Source: Nocardiopsis sp. ATB16-24 (GTDB lineage: Bacteria > Actinomycetota > Actinomycetes > Streptosporangiales > Streptosporangiaceae). Taken from it: a DNA stretch of 64,000 nt. Position 1 is the stretch's first letter. Each line of letters starts with the position of its first letter. The notes below the pieces were generated by a model, which was given only the letters and a program-made list of their open reading frames with translations, was not told where the DNA came from and ran no database searches. Positions 29,744-39,071 of this stretch are shown here, in pieces. The DNA lies in contig NZ_JASCXJ010000025.1 in NCBI RefSeq assembly GCF_030271535.1, positions 1 to 64,000 on the forward strand. Reading direction: 5' to 3'. The position numbers and the translations under genes were made by a program.

Positions 29744-30718
29744 ATGCACGCGATTCGTATCACCGAGCCAGGAGGCCCTGAGGTCCTGGCCTGGTCCGAA
29801 GTCCCCGACCCCGTCCCCGGTGAGGGCGAGGTCCTGATCGACGTGGCCGCCGGCGCGGTCAACCGGGCCGACATCGCCCAGCGCGGCGGTCACTATCCGC
29901 CGCCTCCCGGAGCCTCCGAGTACCCGGGTCTGGAGTGCTCGGGGACCGTCTCCGCGCTCGGTCCCGGTACCGAGGACGCGGGGTGGTCCGTCGGCGATCC
30001 CGTGTGCGCCCTCCTCTCCGGGGGCGGTTACGCCGAGAAGGTGGCCGTACCGGTGGGCCAGCTGTTGCCGATCCCCCGGGGCGTGGGCCTGGTGGAGGCC
30101 GCCGCGCTGCCCGAGGTCGCCTGCACCGTGTGGTCCAACCTGGTGATGGTCGGCGGCCTGCGTTCGGGGGAGACCGTTCTGCTCCACGGCGGAGGCAGCG
30201 GCATCGGTACCTTCGCGATCCAGTTCGCGCGGGCACTGGGCGCCCGGGTGGCCGTCACGGCGGGCAGTCGGGAGAAGTTGGAGCGCTGTCGTGAACTCGG
30301 TGCCGAGATCACCATCGACTACCGGACGGAGGACTTCGCCGAGCGGGTGCGCGAGGCGGGCGGCGCCGATCTGATCCTCGACATCATGGGCGGTTCCTAC
30401 CTCGACGCGAACCTGCGTTCCCTTTCCACGAACGGACGTTTGGTGATCATCGGGCTGATGGGCGGTCGCCGGGCGGAGGCCGACCTGGGGCGTATGCTCG
30501 CCAAGCGGCTCTCCGTGCACGCGACGACCCTTCGCTCCCGGCCCCTGGACGAAAAAGCGGCCATCGTCTCGGGAGTACTGGAGCAGGTATGGCCGTTGGT
30601 AGAAGAAGGAGTCGTTCGTCCCGTCGTCGACCGCTCGATCCCGATGCGGAACGCGGCGGAGGCGCACCGTGTCATGGAAGCGAGCGCGCACACCGGAAAG
30701 ATCCTTCTGACCCTGTGA
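29744..30718 (+). CDS. NAD(P)H-quinone oxidoreductase, zinc-free MDR family
   Basis: The 324-residue product belongs to the quinone-oxidoreductase branch of the medium-chain dehydrogenase family: VNRADIAQRGGHYPPPPGAS with no zinc-ligand cysteines, LLHGGGSGIGTFAIQFARAL (Rossmann motif), and DLILDIMGGSYLDANLRSL. It resembles the PIG3-type group, which reduces quinones with NADPH. ATG 29744 is the first in a good context; the frame is open upstream but there the sequence is non-coding. It lies 33 bp before bpa and is likely co-transcribed. Confidence 0.9.
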   Translation: MHAIRITEPGGPEVLAWSEVPDPVPGEGEVLIDVAAGAVNRADIAQRGGHYPPPPGASEYPGLECSGTVSALGPGTEDAGWSVGDPVCALLSGGGYAEKVAVPVGQLLPIPRGVGLVEAAALPEVACTVWSNLVMVGGLRSGETVLLHGGGSGIGTFAIQFARALGARVAVTAGSREKLERCRELGAEITIDYRTEDFAERVREAGGADLILDIMGGSYLDANLRSLSTNGRLVIIGLMGGRRAEADLGRMLAKRLSVHATTLRSRPLDEKAAIVSGVLEQVWPLVEEGVVRPVVDRSIPMRNAAEAHRVMEASAHTGKILLTL

Positions 30719-30751
30719 CGGCGTGCCGGAGACATCTACATAAGGGAACTG

Positions 30752-31297
30752 ATGAGCAGCGCAGAGAACCCGAACGAGCAACCCCAGATCCTGGTCATGG
30801 GAACCGACCAGCACGGGGAGACCGGCGAGGACGGTCCTGAGGAGCAGCGCTCCCTCGCGGACATGGTGGAGCAGCCCGCCAAGGTGATGCGGATCGGAAG
30901 CATGATCCGTCAGCTCCTGGAGGAGGTGAAGGCCGCTCCGCTGGACGAGGCGAGCCGCAGCCGCCTCAAGGAGATCCACACCTCCTCCATCAAGGAGTTG
31001 GAGGACGGTCTGGCCCCCGAGCTGATCGAGGAGCTGGAGAGGCTGACCCTGCCCTTCGCGGACGGCAGTGCCCCCAGCGACGCCGAGCTGCGCATCGCCC
31101 AGGCTCAGCTCGTGGGTTGGCTGGAGGGCCTGTTCCACGGAATCCAGACGACGCTCTTCGCCCAGCAGATGGCCGCTCGCGCCCAGCTGGAGAACATGCG
31201 CAAGGCCCTGCCCACCGGTATGGCCGGACTTCAGGCCCAGCACCAGCGCCAGGGCTCCTCCGGTGAGGACCGCCCCGGCTCGGGACCGTACCTGTAA
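30752..31297 (+). CDS. bpa: bacterial proteasome activator Bpa/PafE
   Basis: The 181-residue product matches the Bpa (PafE) family. It has an acidic disordered N-terminus, then RSLADMVEQPAKVMRIGSMI, RQLLEEVKAAPLDEASRSRL, ELEDGLAPELIEELERL and GWLEGLFHGIQTTLFAQQMA forming the long-helix bundle. The C-terminus GSGPYL ends in the tyrosine-leucine pair used to dock into the 20S proteasome and open its gate. The dodecameric ring drives ATP-independent degradation of unfolded proteins such as HspR. Its presence supports an actinobacterial host with a proteasome. Confidence 0.93.
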   Translation: MSSAENPNEQPQILVMGTDQHGETGEDGPEEQRSLADMVEQPAKVMRIGSMIRQLLEEVKAAPLDEASRSRLKEIHTSSIKELEDGLAPELIEELERLTLPFADGSAPSDAELRIAQAQLVGWLEGLFHGIQTTLFAQQMAARAQLENMRKALPTGMAGLQAQHQRQGSSGEDRPGSGPYL

Positions 31298-31306
31298 CAC
31301 ACGAAC

Positions 31307-31342
31307 GAAGGAGCCCGCTCCCCTCTGGGTGCGGGCTCCTTC
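31307..31342. terminator. 12-bp stem-loop between bpa and serS
   Basis: GAAGGAGCCCGC (31307-31318) pairs with GCGGGCTCCTTC (31331-31342). The genes converge here, so it serves both. Confidence 0.8.
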
Positions 31343-31363
31343 GGTGTCCGGGCGGTCGACGAC

Positions 31364-32629
31364 CTACTTCCCGACCGGTTCCAGGACCTCCCGGCCCAGG
31401 TAGGGCCGCAGCGCCTCGGGGACCACCACGGAACCGTCCTCGCGCTGGTGGTTCTCCAGGATCGCGACGATCCAGCGGGTGGTGGCCAGCGTGCCGTTGA
31501 GCGTGGCGGCGAAACGGGGCTTGCCGTCCTCGTCCCGGAAGCGCACGTTGAGGCGTCGCGCCTGGAACTCGGTGCAGTTGGAGGTGGATGTCAGTTCCCG
31601 GTAGGTCTCCTGGGTGGGCAGCCACGCCTCGCAGTCGTACTTGCGGGCGGCGCTGGTGCCCAGGTCGCCCGCGGCGATGTCCACCACGCGGTAGGGCAGT
31701 TCCAGCTTGTCCAGCATCTCCCGCTCCCAGGCGAGCAGTCGCTTGTGCTCCTCGTGCGCCTGGTCGGGGTGGGTGTAGACGAACATCTCCACCTTGTTGA
31801 ACTGGTGCACCCGGATGATCCCGCGGGTGTCCTTGCCGTAGGAGCCCGCCTCGCGGCGGAAGCACGGCGACCAGCCGATGTAGCGGTGGGGCAGGGCGTC
31901 GGCGGGAAGGATCTCCCCCGCGTGGTACCCGGCCAACGGCACCTCGGAGGTGCCCACCAGGTACAGGTCGTCGGCGGGAAGGTGGTAGACCTCGGCGGAG
32001 TGCTCGCCGAGGAAGCCGGTGCCCTCCATCGTCTCGGGCTTGACCAGCACCGGAGGGATCATCGGTGTGAAACCGGCCTGGACCGCCTGGTTCATCGCCA
32101 TGTTGAGCAGGGCGAGCTCCAGTTGGGCGCCCACGCCCGTCAGGAAGTAGAACCGGGCGCCGGAGACCTTGGCTCCGCGCTCGGTGTCGATGGCGCCGAG
32201 CATCTCGCCCAGCTCCAGGTGGTCGCGGGGGGTGAAGTCGAACGTGCGGGGGGTGCCGACGGTCTCCATGACCCGGAAGTCGTCCACGCCCCCCTCGGGC
32301 GCGCCCTCCTCCACGAGGTTGGGGACGCCGTGCAGGGCCGCGTCCAGTTCCTCGGCCAGGCGGCCCGCCTCGGCGTCGGCCTCCTTGACCTCGGTGGCCA
32401 GCGCCTTGGCCCGGCCCAGGAGCTCTTCACGTTCCTCGGGGGAGGCCTTGGAGACGGACCTGCCCACGCTCTTCTGCTCGGCGCGCAGGTTCTCGAACCG
32501 GGTCAGCGCGGAGCGGTGACTGGCGTCGAGCTCGAGCAGGCGGTCCGCGGTGGAGGGGTCCTCCCCACGGGCACGCTGCGAGGCACGGAGTCGTTCGGGG
32601 TCTTCTCGAAGAGCGCGAAGGTCGATCAC
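31364..32629 (-). CDS. serS: seryl-tRNA synthetase
   Basis: The 421-residue product is a class II synthetase charging tRNA-Ser. The N-terminal coiled-coil arm ([20 protein letters not shown], then [20 protein letters not shown]) is followed by motif 1, motif 2 ([20 protein letters not shown] with FxxE/RxE elements) and motif 3 ([20 protein letters not shown]). The start is GTG 32629 ([18 protein letters not shown]), where family members begin; the open frame continues upstream into non-coding DNA. It lies 112 bp behind pheA. Confidence 0.96.
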   Translation of the reverse strand: MIDLRALREDPERLRASQRARGEDPSTADRLLELDASHRSALTRFENLRAEQKSVGRSVSKASPEEREELLGRAKALATEVKEADAEAGRLAEELDAALHGVPNLVEEGAPEGGVDDFRVMETVGTPRTFDFTPRDHLELGEMLGAIDTERGAKVSGARFYFLTGVGAQLELALLNMAMNQAVQAGFTPMIPPVLVKPETMEGTGFLGEHSAEVYHLPADDLYLVGTSEVPLAGYHAGEILPADALPHRYIGWSPCFRREAGSYGKDTRGIIRVHQFNKVEMFVYTHPDQAHEEHKRLLAWEREMLDKLELPYRVVDIAAGDLGTSAARKYDCEAWLPTQETYRELTSTSNCTEFQARRLNVRFRDEDGKPRFAATLNGTLATTRWIVAILENHQREDGSVVVPEALRPYLGREVLEPVGK

Positions 32630-32741
32630 GTCTTGCAGGGTACCGCCCGGGACCTGGGGCACCGACAACTTTTCCACAACCACGCCTCCCGGTGGCGTGG
32701 CCGTGCCACGGAAGGGACCGCGAGGTCGCCCGCCGGGGGCT

Positions 32742-33689
32742 TCAGTCGACCTGGCCGGCCCTGATGCGCGCCAGCCAGCGCTCGGCCTCGGCGAAGTCGG
32801 CGTCGGTGGCCGACCGGGGGCGCAGCGGCGGGTCGGACTCGGGGGCCCGCCTGTTGCGCGGGTAGCTGCCCAGGAAGCGCACGTCCCGGCACACCCTGCG
32901 GATTCCCATGAGCGCCTCGCCCACCCGGGCGTCGGAGACGTGCCCCTCGGCGTCGATGCAGAAGCAGTAGCTGCCGAGTCCGTCACCGGTGGGTCGCGAC
33001 TCCAGTCGGGTGAGGTTGACCCCGCGCACGGCGAACTGGTTGAGGAGCTCGATCAGGGCCCCGGGGTGGTCGTCCTGGATGAAGGCGACCACGGAGGTCA
33101 GATCCGCTCCGGTGGGCTCGGGCGGTACACCGGGCCGGGACAGGTAGATGAACCTGGTGGCGGCCTCGGAACGGTCGCCGATCCCCGAGGCCAGGGGGCG
33201 CAGACCGTACCTCTCGCCGGCGATCACCGCGCAGATGGCGGCGTCGTAGGGCGCTCCCGGCTCGGAGACCGCCCTGGCGGCGGCGGCCGTGGAGGAGACG
33301 GTGTGCGCGTCGGCGTTGGGCAGGTTCTGTGCCAGCCAGCCTCGACACTGGGCGAGGGCGTGGGGATGGGTGGCCACCCGCTTGACGTCCTCCAGGCGCG
33401 TCCCGTCCTGCGCGAACAGCGTGAACTCCACGGGCACGGCGGTCTCCCCGGTGATGAGCAGGGGAGGCCCGTTGACCAGCTCGGCGATGGTGGCGGTGAC
33501 GCCTCCCTCCACCGAGTTCTCCAGCGGAACGACGCCACCGTCCACCGCGCCGGACCGGACCGCGTCGAAGACCGACGCGATCCCCTCGCACGGGACGCGG
33601 GCCTCTTCGGGTGCCTCCGGTCGCAGGGCGCGCAGGGCCGCTTCGGTGAAGGTGCCCTCAGGGCCGAGGTAGGCGTAGCGGTTGGGCAT
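32742..33689 (-). CDS. pheA: prephenate dehydratase
   Basis: The 315-residue product converts prephenate to phenylpyruvate for phenylalanine synthesis. It starts [29 protein letters not shown] is the substrate site, AIAGE-type and THPHALAQC segments are present, and TRFIYLSR contains the TRF catalytic motif. The C-terminal ACT domain ([40 protein letters not shown]) carries the ESRP motif that binds phenylalanine for feedback control. No chorismate mutase domain is fused. Confidence 0.96.
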   Translation of the reverse strand: MPNRYAYLGPEGTFTEAALRALRPEAPEEARVPCEGIASVFDAVRSGAVDGGVVPLENSVEGGVTATIAELVNGPPLLITGETAVPVEFTLFAQDGTRLEDVKRVATHPHALAQCRGWLAQNLPNADAHTVSSTAAAARAVSEPGAPYDAAICAVIAGERYGLRPLASGIGDRSEAATRFIYLSRPGVPPEPTGADLTSVVAFIQDDHPGALIELLNQFAVRGVNLTRLESRPTGDGLGSYCFCIDAEGHVSDARVGEALMGIRRVCRDVRFLGSYPRNRRAPESDPPLRPRSATDADFAEAERWLARIRAGQVD

Positions 33690-33734
33690 ATCGCCAGGCT
33701 ATACGGACCCACGTGTCGAACGTGGTCACTCCGC

Positions 33735-34442
33735 TCATCCCGCGGGGCGACCGGTCGAGGCGTCCGTCCCCACGTCATCGACCTCGGGGGTCTCCTCGTC
33801 CGGTTCGTCCTGCTCGTCCTTCCCCTCACCCTGGACCACGGAGACGAAGTCCTCCGAGTCCCCGTCCTCGGGGGCGCTCTCGCTGGGGGAGGGGGCCTCG
33901 GCGTCCCGCGCCGTCTCCGTCGCCTTCTCCGTGTCGACCTCGTCGGCGGTCTCGCCGGCGGTCTCGCCGGCGGCGGTCTCCGTCGCCTCATCCGTGGAGG
34001 AGGGTCGTTCGGGACGGTTCGGGGCGTCCTCGTTCGCCGAGGCGGCTCCGATGCCCTCGCCCAGACGCGCCGAGCGGACGGCCTTGTACTCCTCGGGACT
34101 GAGCATGAGCTCGGACTCGCCACCCACCACCGGCTTGGCGTAGGTCCGTGTCTCGGTGCGTCCGTTGATGGAGGTCAGGACCACGCCGTCGCCCTTGCAG
34201 TTGAGCAGTGCCAGGGAGAAGGAACGGGCCCCCGACATACCGTCCAGGGCGTCGTAGTGCAGCAGCGCCACGTCACGGACGGAGAGCGGGTCCACGCCGG
34301 AGGCGTCGGCCTCCTGCATCCGCCGCGTCGCCTTCCGGGACTCGCTGTGGCCCGTCCGGGTCCTGGACAGCGCGTACCCGCCGAGTGCGAGCGCGCCCAG
34401 ACCCGAGAGCATTCCGGTCAAAGCCAGGATCGTAGTGAACAC
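33735..34442 (-). CDS. DUF4446 family membrane-anchored protein
   Basis: The 235-residue product has one N-terminal membrane helix (about 5-25), then the DUF4446 core (RDVALLHYDALDGMSGARSF, LLNCKGDGVVLTSINGRTET, RTYAKPVVGG), and an acidic, probably disordered tail of about 110 residues with AGETAGETADE repeats. DUF4446 proteins are widespread next to pheA/serS or chromosome-partition genes; their function is unknown. The acidic tail is longer than usual. Confidence 0.85.
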   Translation of the reverse strand: MFTTILALTGMLSGLGALALGGYALSRTRTGHSESRKATRRMQEADASGVDPLSVRDVALLHYDALDGMSGARSFSLALLNCKGDGVVLTSINGRTETRTYAKPVVGGESELMLSPEEYKAVRSARLGEGIGAASANEDAPNRPERPSSTDEATETAAGETAGETADEVDTEKATETARDAEAPSPSESAPEDGDSEDFVSVVQGEGKDEQDEPDEETPEVDDVGTDASTGRPAG

Positions 34443-34478
34443 AGAGCGAGCGTATAGCGACTCTGTGGATTCACAGAG

Positions 34479-35321
34479 CTACTTCGGGTGATTCCTCCAA
34501 CTCATGTGCCCGACTTTGCGTGCCAGTTGCCGTCCCGCCGTGCCCGCACGCTCCCGTGTCCGCTCCCACCGGCGCCGCGCCGTGGGCCGTAGTTCGCGTA
34601 CGGCCAGCGCCCTCGCCACGTCCCTGAACTGGCGGGCCCGGTGCAGCTGGGCCCGCAGGTCGGTTCCGGTGGCCCGGTGCTCCAGGGGGACCTCCACCTC
34701 CAGCACCCGGAAACCCGCGCGCAGCACGTCGATGGTCAGACCCGTCTCCACGCCGAAACCCGTGGCCAAGGGCCTGGCCGCCTCGAAGGCGTCGCGGGTG
34801 AGGCAGCGCTGCCCGTTCAGCGGCTGTTCGGGCTCCCAACCGGTGGCCTTGCGGACGCCTCCGCGGGCCAGACGCACCACGAACCCGTGTCCACCGAGGC
34901 GCAGGCGGGTGGCGGGGAAGAGCGCGATGGTCATGTCGGTCTTGCCGTCGGTGACCGGGGCGATGAGCGGGGCCGCGTCCGCGGCCGTGGCCTCCAGGTC
35001 GGCGTCCAGGAACAGCAGGTGTCTGGGGGGACGGCCCGATCCGCGGTCGTTCTCCTCGATGAGTCCGACCCCTTCGGCGCCCGTCTCCATCGCCGCGCCC
35101 TTGCCGCGGTTACGTCCGTGCCTGAACACGCGGGCCCCGGCGTCGAGGGCGACGTCGGCCGTGCGATCGGTGGAGCCGTCATCGACCACCACGACCAGGT
35201 CCACTCCGGGCAGGGTGCGGGCGGCCCTCACCGTCGCGGCGATCCGCGACTCCTCGTTCTTGGCCGCGATCACCACGGCGACCCCGGTCTCCTCCACCTC
35301 GCCTTCGCCCTCCCGAAGCAC
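34479..35321 (-). CDS. family 2 glycosyltransferase
   Basis: The 280-residue product is a GT-A fold glycosyltransferase. VAVVIAAKNEESRI starts the nucleotide-binding domain, VVVDDGSTDRTADVA and FLDADLEA give the DD and DxD-like metal motifs, and NGQRCLTRDAFEA is the acceptor-side region. No transmembrane helices follow. Such enzymes often make polyprenyl-phosphate sugars or compatible solutes such as glucosylglycerate; the substrate cannot be told. It lies 36 bp before the DUF4446 gene. Confidence 0.85.
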   Translation of the reverse strand: MLREGEGEVEETGVAVVIAAKNEESRIAATVRAARTLPGVDLVVVVDDGSTDRTADVALDAGARVFRHGRNRGKGAAMETGAEGVGLIEENDRGSGRPPRHLLFLDADLEATAADAAPLIAPVTDGKTDMTIALFPATRLRLGGHGFVVRLARGGVRKATGWEPEQPLNGQRCLTRDAFEAARPLATGFGVETGLTIDVLRAGFRVLEVEVPLEHRATGTDLRAQLHRARQFRDVARALAVRELRPTARRRWERTRERAGTAGRQLARKVGHMSWRNHPK

Positions 35322-35333
35322 GCGTGTGCGCGG

Positions 35334-35690
35334 TCAGCGTCCGCCGCCGGTCCCCACGGCCACCGGCAACGCGTCGAGATCGGTGTGGATGACGAACACC
35401 TCGTCCAGACCGGTCACCTCCAGGACCTTGGTGACCGCGGGCTTGGGTGCCACGAGTTCCAGTTCGCCGCCCTTGCCGCGGGCACGCTTCATCGCGGAGA
35501 GCAGCACGCTGATGCCGGTCGAGTCACAGAACTCCACCCCTGACATGTCGACGAACAGGCGCCGCGCTCCACCCTCCAGGGCTCCGACGAGTTCGCCGCG
35601 CAACTGGGGTGCCGTGTACAGGTCGATCTCTCCGCCGACGGTTACCACCGCGACGTCTTCCCGAGACCGGCTTGATATCTTCAACTCCAC
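35334..35690 (-). CDS. STAS-domain anti-sigma factor antagonist
   Basis: The 118-residue product is a single STAS domain (VAVVTVGGEIDLYTAPQLRG, LFVDMSGVEFCDSTGISVLL). Serine in DSTG is the expected phosphorylation site that controls binding to an RsbW-type kinase, one of which is encoded upstream at 35811. In the partner-switch the unphosphorylated form frees a sigma factor. No sigma factor gene is nearby. Confidence 0.92.
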   Translation of the reverse strand: MELKISSRSREDVAVVTVGGEIDLYTAPQLRGELVGALEGGARRLFVDMSGVEFCDSTGISVLLSAMKRARGKGGELELVAPKPAVTKVLEVTGLDEVFVIHTDLDALPVAVGTGGGR

Positions 35691-35810
35691 AGTCGTGACT
35701 GTAGCGGCCGGGCCGACCCTCGGCCAGCGCGGTGACGGTGTTTCGCCGCATCGGCGACGATCCCACGGACGACGCCGCGCGACGCCCGCCAGGAGCGACT
35801 CGCGGGGGGC

Positions 35811-36401
35811 TCAGCCCAGGGCGCTCCACGCCCGGGAGTCCCCGCGCAGGGGCAGACGCAGCGCGACGACGTCCGCCGACTCCGGACAGGCGTCCAGTCC
35901 GAACCTCTCGGTCAGGTCCTCGGGCTCTTTGGTGGAGATCTCCAGGACCGCCCACACCTTGGTGGTCGTGGCGTCCATCTCCGTGCCCCACCGTCCGGAC
36001 AGGGACTGGACGATGCCCAGCCCGCGGCCTCCCAGTCCCGACGCGGAGGGACGGGCCACGCGGGGCATGGTGCTGGACCCGCCGTCACGTACCGCGATCT
36101 CCACCCAACCGCCGGAACGCGCGCCGCGGTCCACCTCCGCCCGCCAGGACACCCCGACGCTGTTCTCGGGGTTGCCGGGGGTGGGCAGGGGTCTGGCGTG
36201 GCGCAGGGCGTTGCTGACCAGCTCGCTGAGGATGAGGGCCGCGTCGTCGACGCGGTCCTCACCGATCTCCATGGCGCGCAGGTCATGACACAACCGCTGC
36301 CTGGCCTCGCTCACGCTGGCGGGGACGTAGGGGAGTGCGACGCTCCGTTCGACCTTGTGCGGACGGTCCCTGGCATCGGGTGGAGTGTGATCTCCTGACA
36401 C
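35811..36401 (-). CDS. RsbW-like ATP-binding serine kinase / anti-sigma protein
   Basis: The 196-residue product has a GHKL ATPase core. ALILSELVSNALRHA is the N box, VRDGGSS and GGRGLGIVQSLSGRWG are the G1/G2 boxes, and the domain ends in an extra C-terminal segment (ESADVVALRLPLRGDS) unusual in length. It fits the anti-sigma kinase or the short actinobacterial regulator variants. I place the start at GTG 36401; the frame is open to 36935 but upstream codons overlap a promoter region. It lies 120 bp from the STAS gene. Confidence 0.82.
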   Translation of the reverse strand: MSGDHTPPDARDRPHKVERSVALPYVPASVSEARQRLCHDLRAMEIGEDRVDDAALILSELVSNALRHARPLPTPGNPENSVGVSWRAEVDRGARSGGWVEIAVRDGGSSTMPRVARPSASGLGGRGLGIVQSLSGRWGTEMDATTTKVWAVLEISTKEPEDLTERFGLDACPESADVVALRLPLRGDSRAWSALG

Positions 36402-36525
36402 GTTGAATCCCTGCGCGTTCGTACTTTCTCGGGCCAGTCCGGAACCCGCCCGGTGTGTGGCAGCGAATTCCACCAGGGGTGGAAATGCCCCGATCGCCCT
36501 GGCAGGAAACCCAACGCGAGACGAA

Positions 36526-38523
36526 TCACCGTGAACGACTCGCCCGAGAACGCGGGGATCCCTGTCGTGATGGGGCTTGTGATGCCGATGTGTTCTTTGG
36601 TGAATCCTGGAAAGCCGATCGCCCCAAGGAGGACTCGACCCGTGTAGGGGTCCGTTGGGGGGAGGACGGATCGTCCCGAGGGTGGAGCGGCACCGTGAAG
36701 CGCATGCGCGCGCCGCGTTCGAGCCGGTGCGCGGTGACGTCCCCGCCCTGGTCACGGGCCAGTTGACGCACGATGTACAAGCCGAGGCCGAGCCCGCCGA
36801 AACCGGAGTCGTCACCGCGTATCCCGGCCTGGACGAAGCGGTCGAAGATCCTCTCCTCGTCGCCGGCTCGCAGTCCCACGCCCTCGTCGTCGACCATGAC
36901 CGCGACGACGTCGCCCTCCCGTCGGGCGCTGACACGCACGCGACCGCCCTCGGGGGAGAACTTCAGGGCGTTCTCCAGCAGCTGGTCCATGATCATGCCC
37001 GTGGCCAGCGGGTCGCCCGCGGTGGGAGGAAGCGACGGCAGGTCCTCCAGCGCGACGTCGTGCCGGTCCGACAGGGGCCGGAAGGCGTTGATCGCCTGTC
37101 TCAGGACCTCGGCCAGGTCGAAACGGTCCCTGCTGACCCGCAGATCACCGCGTGCCACGTCAGAGCCCAGTTGCAGTCGTTCCACCAACGTGGCCAGGAC
37201 CGAGGAGCGCTCGGCGATGGTCCCCACCGCCTTGTACTGCGCCTCGGGGGTGAGCCGGGACCACTTGCGCAACAGCGTGGTGGCGTAACCGTGGATGACG
37301 GTGATGGGTGTGCGCAGCTCGTGGCCGCTCGTGGCCAGGAAGGCCTCGCGTTCGTCCTCCATGGCCTTCTGCGCGGTGATGTCGCGAAAGTCCACGACCC
37401 ACTCGTGGGTGCGGGGGATCCACGCCATGAGGATCTCCAGCCAACGGCCGTCCTTGAGCTGGTGTTTGACCGGTTGCCCGTGGCAGGCGGGCAGGGGGAA
37501 GGGAGGGTGACGGCCCTCCACCACCTCGGTCCGGTATCCGGTGAGCTCCACCGCCGAGCGGTTCCACTTGCGCACCCGTCCGCCGAAGTCGAGTACGGCG
37601 ATCCCGTCGGCGCTGGAGTCGGCCACCGCCTGTTCGTGGACACGCTGACGGTTGAGCTCCTCGTAGGCCAGCGCGTTGCCGATGGCCACTCCGGCGTGCG
37701 CCGCCAGGAGTTCGAGCAGCTCCAGTTCGACGTGCCCGACCTTGCGCCGGCTGTAGAGGGCGTGGAGGGCTCCGTAGGGACGCCCGTGCACGTGGGACAC
37801 GCCCAGGGCGATGGTGTGCAGTCCCGGCAGGTCCGCCCAGACCAGGTCCTGGAGACCGCGGGTGTCCTCGTTGGCCAGCAGTACGGACTTGCCACTGCGC
37901 AGCAGCTCACCGAACAGGCTGTCGTCCAAGGAGGCGCTGAACCCCCGGAGTTCCTCGGAGAGTTCGGAGATGCTCACCAGCTCCACGCGGTCCTCGTTGA
38001 GCAGGACGAAGCCTCCGGCGTCCGCGCCGGTGAGTTCGGTGATACCGCGGGAGATGCGGTCCAGGACGGTCTTGAGGCTGAGGTCGGCGTTGATGTCGAC
38101 GACCACGTCGGTGAGTCGGCGTACCAGGCGGGCCCGCTCCATGGCCGAGGAGTGGGCCTGCACGTCGCTGTCGGAGGGGTAGAGGTTGAGCACCCACCCC
38201 GCGACCCCGCCGCCCTCGTCCGGCACGCGGTTGGTGTTGATCCGCACGTCGATGACGGCGCCGTCCTTACGTACACGGCGTGTGTGGATGGTCAGCGGGG
38301 TCCCTGTGCGCACGTGTTCGAGCACCGCGCCGTGCTCGGCCTTCAGCTCGGCGGGAACGATCGGCAGTTCGCCTCCGAGCACCTCCTCCGCGCGCCAGCC
38401 GAACAGTTTCTCGGCGGCGGGGTTCCACAGGGCGACCCGGAGTTCACTGTCGACACAGACCACCGCATCCGCTGAGGAGGCCAGCACGGCTTCGGCGCTG
38501 AGGGGCGCGCGCTCGGAACTCAC
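36526..38523 (-). CDS. PAS-GAF-PAS sensor histidine kinase
   Basis: The 665-residue soluble kinase has a PAS domain (about 10-120), a GAF domain (about 150-300, GADAGGFVLLNEDRVELVSI), a second PAS (300-385), HisKA with phosphoacceptor His401 in ATSGHELRTPITVIHGYATT, and a HATPase domain with LLENALKFSPEGG (N), VDDEGVGL (G1), FGGLGLGLYIV (G2). There is no membrane segment. No response regulator gene adjoins it, and the Ser/Arg-rich C-terminal 45 residues are probably disordered. It may sense a redox or small-molecule signal together with the STAS/RsbW neighbours (inference). Confidence 0.9.
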   Translation of the reverse strand: MSSERAPLSAEAVLASSADAVVCVDSELRVALWNPAAEKLFGWRAEEVLGGELPIVPAELKAEHGAVLEHVRTGTPLTIHTRRVRKDGAVIDVRINTNRVPDEGGGVAGWVLNLYPSDSDVQAHSSAMERARLVRRLTDVVVDINADLSLKTVLDRISRGITELTGADAGGFVLLNEDRVELVSISELSEELRGFSASLDDSLFGELLRSGKSVLLANEDTRGLQDLVWADLPGLHTIALGVSHVHGRPYGALHALYSRRKVGHVELELLELLAAHAGVAIGNALAYEELNRQRVHEQAVADSSADGIAVLDFGGRVRKWNRSAVELTGYRTEVVEGRHPPFPLPACHGQPVKHQLKDGRWLEILMAWIPRTHEWVVDFRDITAQKAMEDEREAFLATSGHELRTPITVIHGYATTLLRKWSRLTPEAQYKAVGTIAERSSVLATLVERLQLGSDVARGDLRVSRDRFDLAEVLRQAINAFRPLSDRHDVALEDLPSLPPTAGDPLATGMIMDQLLENALKFSPEGGRVRVSARREGDVVAVMVDDEGVGLRAGDEERIFDRFVQAGIRGDDSGFGGLGLGLYIVRQLARDQGGDVTAHRLERGARMRFTVPLHPRDDPSSPQRTPTRVESSLGRSAFQDSPKNTSASQAPSRQGSPRSRASRSR

Positions 38524-38661
38524 GACGTCATAGTGCCACTAGCCGGCGCCCCGAGGGCAGGGCTTTGCGCAATCGGCGTCGATTCGCCGACATCGGGTGA
38601 GGTTCCGTGACCCTCTCCGGGGCGGCCGGCTCCCGAACACGGGTGGACGGGACGAGAAGCC

Positions 38662-38994
38662 CTAGATCACCCGTGGCTCCACACCGGCCTCTCCCGCCAT
38701 CCGCCGTCCCGCGTGCTGCCAGGCCTGCATGCCACCGGCGACGTTGACCGAGTCCCACCCCGCCTGGTTCAGCGCGGCGGCGGCCTGGGCGGAGCGTCCG
38801 CCCGCGCGGCAGATGACGTAGACGCGCCGGTCCTTGGGCACCTCGACCGCACGCTGCCCCAGCTCGCCGAGGGGGATGTGCGTGGCGTCGGGCGCGTGGC
38901 CCGCGTTCCACTCGTCGTCCTCGCGGACATCGAGCAGGTAGGCGCCCTCGGGCACCTCGGTGACGCCGACCTCCGGAACGCTGTTGCCGAACAT
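38662..38994 (-). CDS. rhodanese-like sulfurtransferase
   Basis: The 110-residue single-domain rhodanese has YLLDVREDDEWNAGHAPDAT and the active-site loop VICRAGGRSAQAAA with the catalytic cysteine. Such proteins move sulfane sulfur from thiosulfate or persulfide. ATG 38994 is preceded by AGGGGG at good spacing. The gene diverges from the lipoprotein gene at 39072 over 77 bp. Confidence 0.92.
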   Translation of the reverse strand: MFGNSVPEVGVTEVPEGAYLLDVREDDEWNAGHAPDATHIPLGELGQRAVEVPKDRRVYVICRAGGRSAQAAAALNQAGWDSVNVAGGMQAWQHAGRRMAGEAGVEPRVI

Positions 38995-39071
38995 GTGACC
39001 CCCTGTGTCTGTGTACTTCGGAAAATGTGAGGAAACGGGAACCCCAGCGGAACCCGCCACGTCTGAACCGT

